A stretch of DNA of 7,976 bases from Nitrospirota bacterium (GTDB lineage: Bacteria > Nitrospirota > UBA9217): assembly GCA_027456925.1 (NCBI GenBank), contig DAIDTZ010000167.1:1-7976 (forward strand), read 5' to 3'. Below, one piece after another: positions 5,959 to 7,976 of the stretch (within the stretch, counting starts at the first letter, position 1; every line of letters begins with the position of its first letter). A model generated the notes under the pieces. That model did not search any database. It saw nothing but the letters and a program-made list of their open reading frames with translations, and was not told the DNA's origin. Made by a program: the position numbers and the translations under genes.

Positions 5959-6105
5959 TTGACGCACTCGTAAAAAGTCGGAAAAGCCGTCTTTGCGAGC
6001 ATAGCGAAGCAATCTTGTAGTTCGTATCTGCCTGATAAATCGAGATTGCCGCGTCGCTCCGCTCCTCGCAATGACAGCACGGGGGACTTTTTACGAGTTC
6101 ATCAA
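5959..6105. repeat. MITE-like palindromic intergenic repeat with terminal inverted repeats
   Basis: The ends are inverted copies: ACTCGTAAAAAGTC at 5966-5979 and its exact reverse complement at 6085-6098, extendable to 21 bases with two mismatches (5959-5979 and 6085-6105). Inside, a second nested palindrome occurs: GTCTTTGCGAG (5989-5999) against CTCGCAATGAC (6065-6075, one mismatch) and GCAATCT (6009-6015) against AGATTGC (6043-6049). The whole element could fold into a long hairpin and encodes no protein. AAAGTTGA occurs at 5955-5962 and again at 6104-6111; if this is a target duplication the element would be 5963-6103, but these copies overlap the extended inverted repeats, so the exact boundary is open. 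Confidence 0.8.
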
Positions 6106-6112
6106 AGTTGAG

Positions 6113-6153
6113 GTATTCGTAAAACCGGAAAGCCGGGAACTTCTTGCGAATAC
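6113..6153. repeat. second inverted repeat, degenerate copy of the element end
   Basis: GTATTCG (6113-6119) is the reverse complement of CGAATAC (6147-6153), with CCGG repeated inside. The segment 6117-6135 (TCGTAAAACCGGAAAGCCG) resembles the left end of the preceding element (5968-5989, TCGTAAAAAGTCGG then AAAAGCCG) with three bases deleted, suggesting a decayed or partial relative. It lies 28 bases upstream of the channel gene, in its untranslated leader. Confidence 0.45.
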
Positions 6154-6180
6154 GGCAATTTTACTATCCGGGAGCTTGCC

Positions 6181-7710
6181 ATGGATATCATAAAAGAACT
6201 CACCGCCTCCATCTCTTTGGCTTTTATCCTCAGTCTTCTTATCTATATCGCCGGCAGTATCGCCATAGGGTTTCTCGCAAAAAAGTCGGCCCTCTTAAAG
6301 CCTATCGGCTTCGGTCTGAATCTCATTGCGCTGTTCGTGTCCGTCCAGATCTTTCTTCATCTCGGGGCAGAGGAGGCTTATCCGAGAGTCTCCCGGCAGC
6401 TTAATTTCTTCTCCTGGCTCGTGTTTACCTTTGCGGCCCTCCGTCTCGGTCTTTACACCTATGGAGACCTTTTTGTGGTCCGTTGGAAGCGGGGGAGCTT
6501 CCCGGCGGCATTCAAGAACATCATTACCGCTTTCGTGATCGTGGTGGTGGCGCTCGTGCTGCTGAAGGACATCATGAATATCAATGTAACGTCGCTCATT
6601 GCCACGACCACGGTCTTGACCGCGACAATCGGGTTGGCCTTCCAGAGCACCCTTGCCAATATGCTGGCAGGACTGACGATTCATCTCGAAAAGCCGCTCA
6701 AGCAGGGCGACTGGATTTCGGCGGGCGGTCACGAGGGACGGGTCATTGATATTACGCTCCGGTCGACGCGGATCGCGACGGTCGAGCACAATGAAGTATT
6801 TATTCCGAACAGCAAGGTCCTGAGCGAGGCGGTCGTGAACTACAGCCTGCCCAACACGCTCCAGACGAGAACACTGACCGTCGGAGTGCATTACAATGTG
6901 CCGCCGAATAAAGTAAAAAACGCCATCCTAAACGTTCTGGGGACCGTACCGGGAGTGTGCAAACTGCCTGAGCCGCTCATCAGAGTGACGAACTACGGCG
7001 ACTTCTCGGTTCACTATGAAATCCGGTATACGATCAGCGATTTTTCGCAGTATGTCGCGATTGAGGCCGAGATCATGAACCTTCTCTGGTATCGCTTCAG
7101 GCGGGCCGGCATCGATATCCCGATGCCGGTCAGAGACGTCAATCTGAGACAAGTTACGCCGGAAAGTAAACAAGCTGAACAAGACCGGCGCGCCGAGGAA
7201 ATCCTTGTTCTCATGGGAAAGGTGGAAATGCTCACCGCGCTTTCAACGCCGGAACTCCGGAAACTGGTTACGCACGTGAGAAGAGAGACTTATGCAATGG
7301 GCGAGCTTCCCGTACGCCAGGGAGACGCCGGCGATTCGTTCTATATCATCAAAAGCGGTAAGGTTGATGTTGTCGTGGAAAAATCTCCTGGGGAGCAGGT
7401 AGTCGTGGCCACGCTTGGCCCAGGCAACTTCTTCGGCGAGATGAGCCTCCTTACCGGGGCTGTTCGTACCACCAGCATTTATGTGAATGAGGACGCTGAA
7501 TTCATCGTGATCGACAAGGACAGTTTCGCTTCCACACTTGCGAATAATCCCTCCATTGCCGAATCTCTCAGCCGGATTCTCTCGGAACGCCAGGCCGGGC
7601 TCGATGCCGAGCGCGAGCGGCTTGACGCTGCTACGCTTGAAAGCCGCAAAAAGGATGTTTCGGGCAGGATGCTCTCCAATATCAAGGAATTCTTCGGTCT
7701 GAGAAAATAG
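6181..7710 (+). CDS. MscS-family channel with C-terminal cyclic-nucleotide-binding domain (bCNG type)
   Basis: A 509-aa inner-membrane protein. Hydrophobic segments lie at about 10-33, 41-61, 76-99 and 112-130, followed by the pore-lining MscS helix at about 137-165 (ATTTVLTATIGLAFQ then NMLAGL) and the conserved KPLKQGDWI (171-179) that starts the cytoplasmic beta domain. VFIPNSKV (206-213) is the usual MscS beta-domain motif. After a charged linker (about 322-345) comes a cyclic-nucleotide-binding domain (about 350-455): GDAGDSFYIIKSG (381-393) and the phosphate-binding cassette FGEMSLLTGAVRTTS (418-432) with Glu420 and Arg429 in place, so ligand binding is plausible. A charged helical tail ends the protein. 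The architecture matches bacterial cyclic-nucleotide-gated channels of the MscS superfamily, which may be gated by cAMP or cGMP more than by tension; ligand and ion are not predictable here. GGGAG (6170-6174) supports the ATG. It seems monocistronic. Confidence 0.9.
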   Translation: MDIIKELTASISLAFILSLLIYIAGSIAIGFLAKKSALLKPIGFGLNLIALFVSVQIFLHLGAEEAYPRVSRQLNFFSWLVFTFAALRLGLYTYGDLFVVRWKRGSFPAAFKNIITAFVIVVVALVLLKDIMNINVTSLIATTTVLTATIGLAFQSTLANMLAGLTIHLEKPLKQGDWISAGGHEGRVIDITLRSTRIATVEHNEVFIPNSKVLSEAVVNYSLPNTLQTRTLTVGVHYNVPPNKVKNAILNVLGTVPGVCKLPEPLIRVTNYGDFSVHYEIRYTISDFSQYVAIEAEIMNLLWYRFRRAGIDIPMPVRDVNLRQVTPESKQAEQDRRAEEILVLMGKVEMLTALSTPELRKLVTHVRRETYAMGELPVRQGDAGDSFYIIKSGKVDVVVEKSPGEQVVVATLGPGNFFGEMSLLTGAVRTTSIYVNEDAEFIVIDKDSFASTLANNPSIAESLSRILSERQAGLDAERERLDAATLESRKKDVSGRMLSNIKEFFGLRK

Positions 7711-7711
7711 C

Positions 7712-7739
7712 GTTTACGGATTCACAGGCCAGCGTAAAC
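7712..7739 (+). other. hairpin after the channel gene
   Basis: GTTTACG (7712-7718) pairs perfectly with CGTAAAC (7733-7739) across a 14-nt loop, one base after the stop codon. No T-run follows, so it is not a standard intrinsic terminator; it might protect the mRNA 3' end or act with Rho. Bases 7740-7800 hold nothing I recognise. Confidence 0.35.
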
Positions 7740-7821
7740 CTCCGGCCTCTGCCGTCATGCCTTCCTCACGAGTTCTTCGATCAATAAAGCCGCTGATACT
7801 GATTTTAAATGACAAAATCAT

Positions 7822-7849
7822 TTGCTTGTGGGAATCTATCTGCTATAAT
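7822..7849 (+). promoter_or_regulatory. near-consensus promoter with extended -10
   Basis: TTGCTT (7822-7827), a 16-base spacer, and a perfect TATAAT (7844-7849) preceded by TGC (7841-7843), an extended -10 motif. Transcription is expected near 7856. Just upstream, AAATGA (7807-7812) and TCATTT (7818-7823) form an inverted repeat that touches the -35 box, and GATTTT (7801-7806) with AAAATC (7814-7819) forms an overlapping one, so a repressor site is possible. Confidence 0.75.
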
Positions 7850-7853
7850 TTGA

Positions 7854-7976
7854 CTAAACCGCGCTACTGAAATTTTATGACAAACGGAAATGCCTAAGGG
7901 AGGATCTTGGTCGTTCTGCAAGTTCACTGCGGTGAACAACATTCTGTGCAGAAAGATTGTCGACTTAGGTTTAGAT
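7854..7976 (+). ncRNA. possible structured RNA or leader, cut by window end
   Basis: The sequence right after the promoter contains nested complementary blocks: CTAAACC (7854-7860) with GGTTTAG (7968-7974); CCTAAG (7893-7898) with CTTAGG (7964-7969), competing with the first; TTCTGCA (7914-7920) with TGCAGAA (7947-7953); and a perfect hairpin GTTCAC-TGCG-GTGAAC (7922-7937). A frame from ATG 7890 stays open to the edge (begins MPKGGSWSF) but has no good ribosome binding site. A TTG at 7907 follows AAGGGAGG very closely and is also open to the edge, and a reverse-strand frame is open from the edge to a stop at 7805-7807. None is recognisable. A structured transcript is the preferred reading, but a leader of a downstream gene or a palindromic repeat cannot be excluded. 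Confidence 0.35.

Noticed and set aside
6144..6404. 86-aa forward frame overlapping the channel gene start
   Set aside because: Out of frame with the MscS-type protein, lacks a ribosome binding site and has no recognisable content.
7922..7937. Start of a CRISPR repeat (GTTCACTGC resembles the beginning of type I-F repeats)
   Set aside because: The palindrome differs from that repeat after the first bases, and there is only one copy with no spacer periodicity.

Overview
The window reads as a junction between an integrated island (about 1-1546) and a conserved bacterial chromosomal backbone (about 1547-7976). The backbone is a GC-rich housekeeping block: tRNA-Lys, tRNA-Leu, tig, clpP, clpX, engB and an MscS-type channel gene. 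Gene content, protein sequences and the palindromic intergenic repeats suggest an anaerobe-type lineage such as Nitrospirota or Desulfobacterota. That placement is an inference from general resemblance; no marker gene here settles it. The left 1.5 kb is visibly AT-richer: by hand count about 35% GC in bases 121-180 against about 62% in bases 4321-4380.

Left region (1-1546): the 3' end of a gene with a DUF2971-like motif and a C-terminal four-cysteine knuckle, then a 225-aa protein with a HEPN-like R-x4-H motif, a small terminator, and a gene-free stretch. At 1547-1591 lies the 3' part of a tRNA-Arg(CCG) gene. It runs from the anticodon loop to CCA and is followed by a terminator, but its 5' half is absent. 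This is the scar expected where a tyrosine-recombinase island has integrated into a tRNA gene.

Centre (1592-5343): a strong sigma-70-type promoter drives tRNA-Lys(CTT) and tRNA-Leu(TAG). These are followed by the protein quality-control cluster tig-clpP-clpX, which supplies the ribosome-associated chaperone, the ClpP peptidase and the ClpX unfoldase. The lon gene often found between clpX and engB is not there; a repeat-rich terminator fills the gap.

Right (5344-7976): engB (ribosome-assembly GTPase), a MITE-like palindromic repeat with terminal inverted repeats, a degenerate second copy of its end, then a 509-aa MscS-like channel with a C-terminal cyclic-nucleotide-binding domain (bCNG architecture). 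The last 266 bases carry no clear protein gene. They hold a near-consensus extended -10 promoter followed by nested complementary segments, best read as a structured RNA or leader cut by the window end.

The most interesting items are the tRNA-Arg island scar with its DUF2971/HEPN-like cargo, the structured transcript at the right edge, the MITE-like repeat and the cyclic-nucleotide-gated MscS relative.
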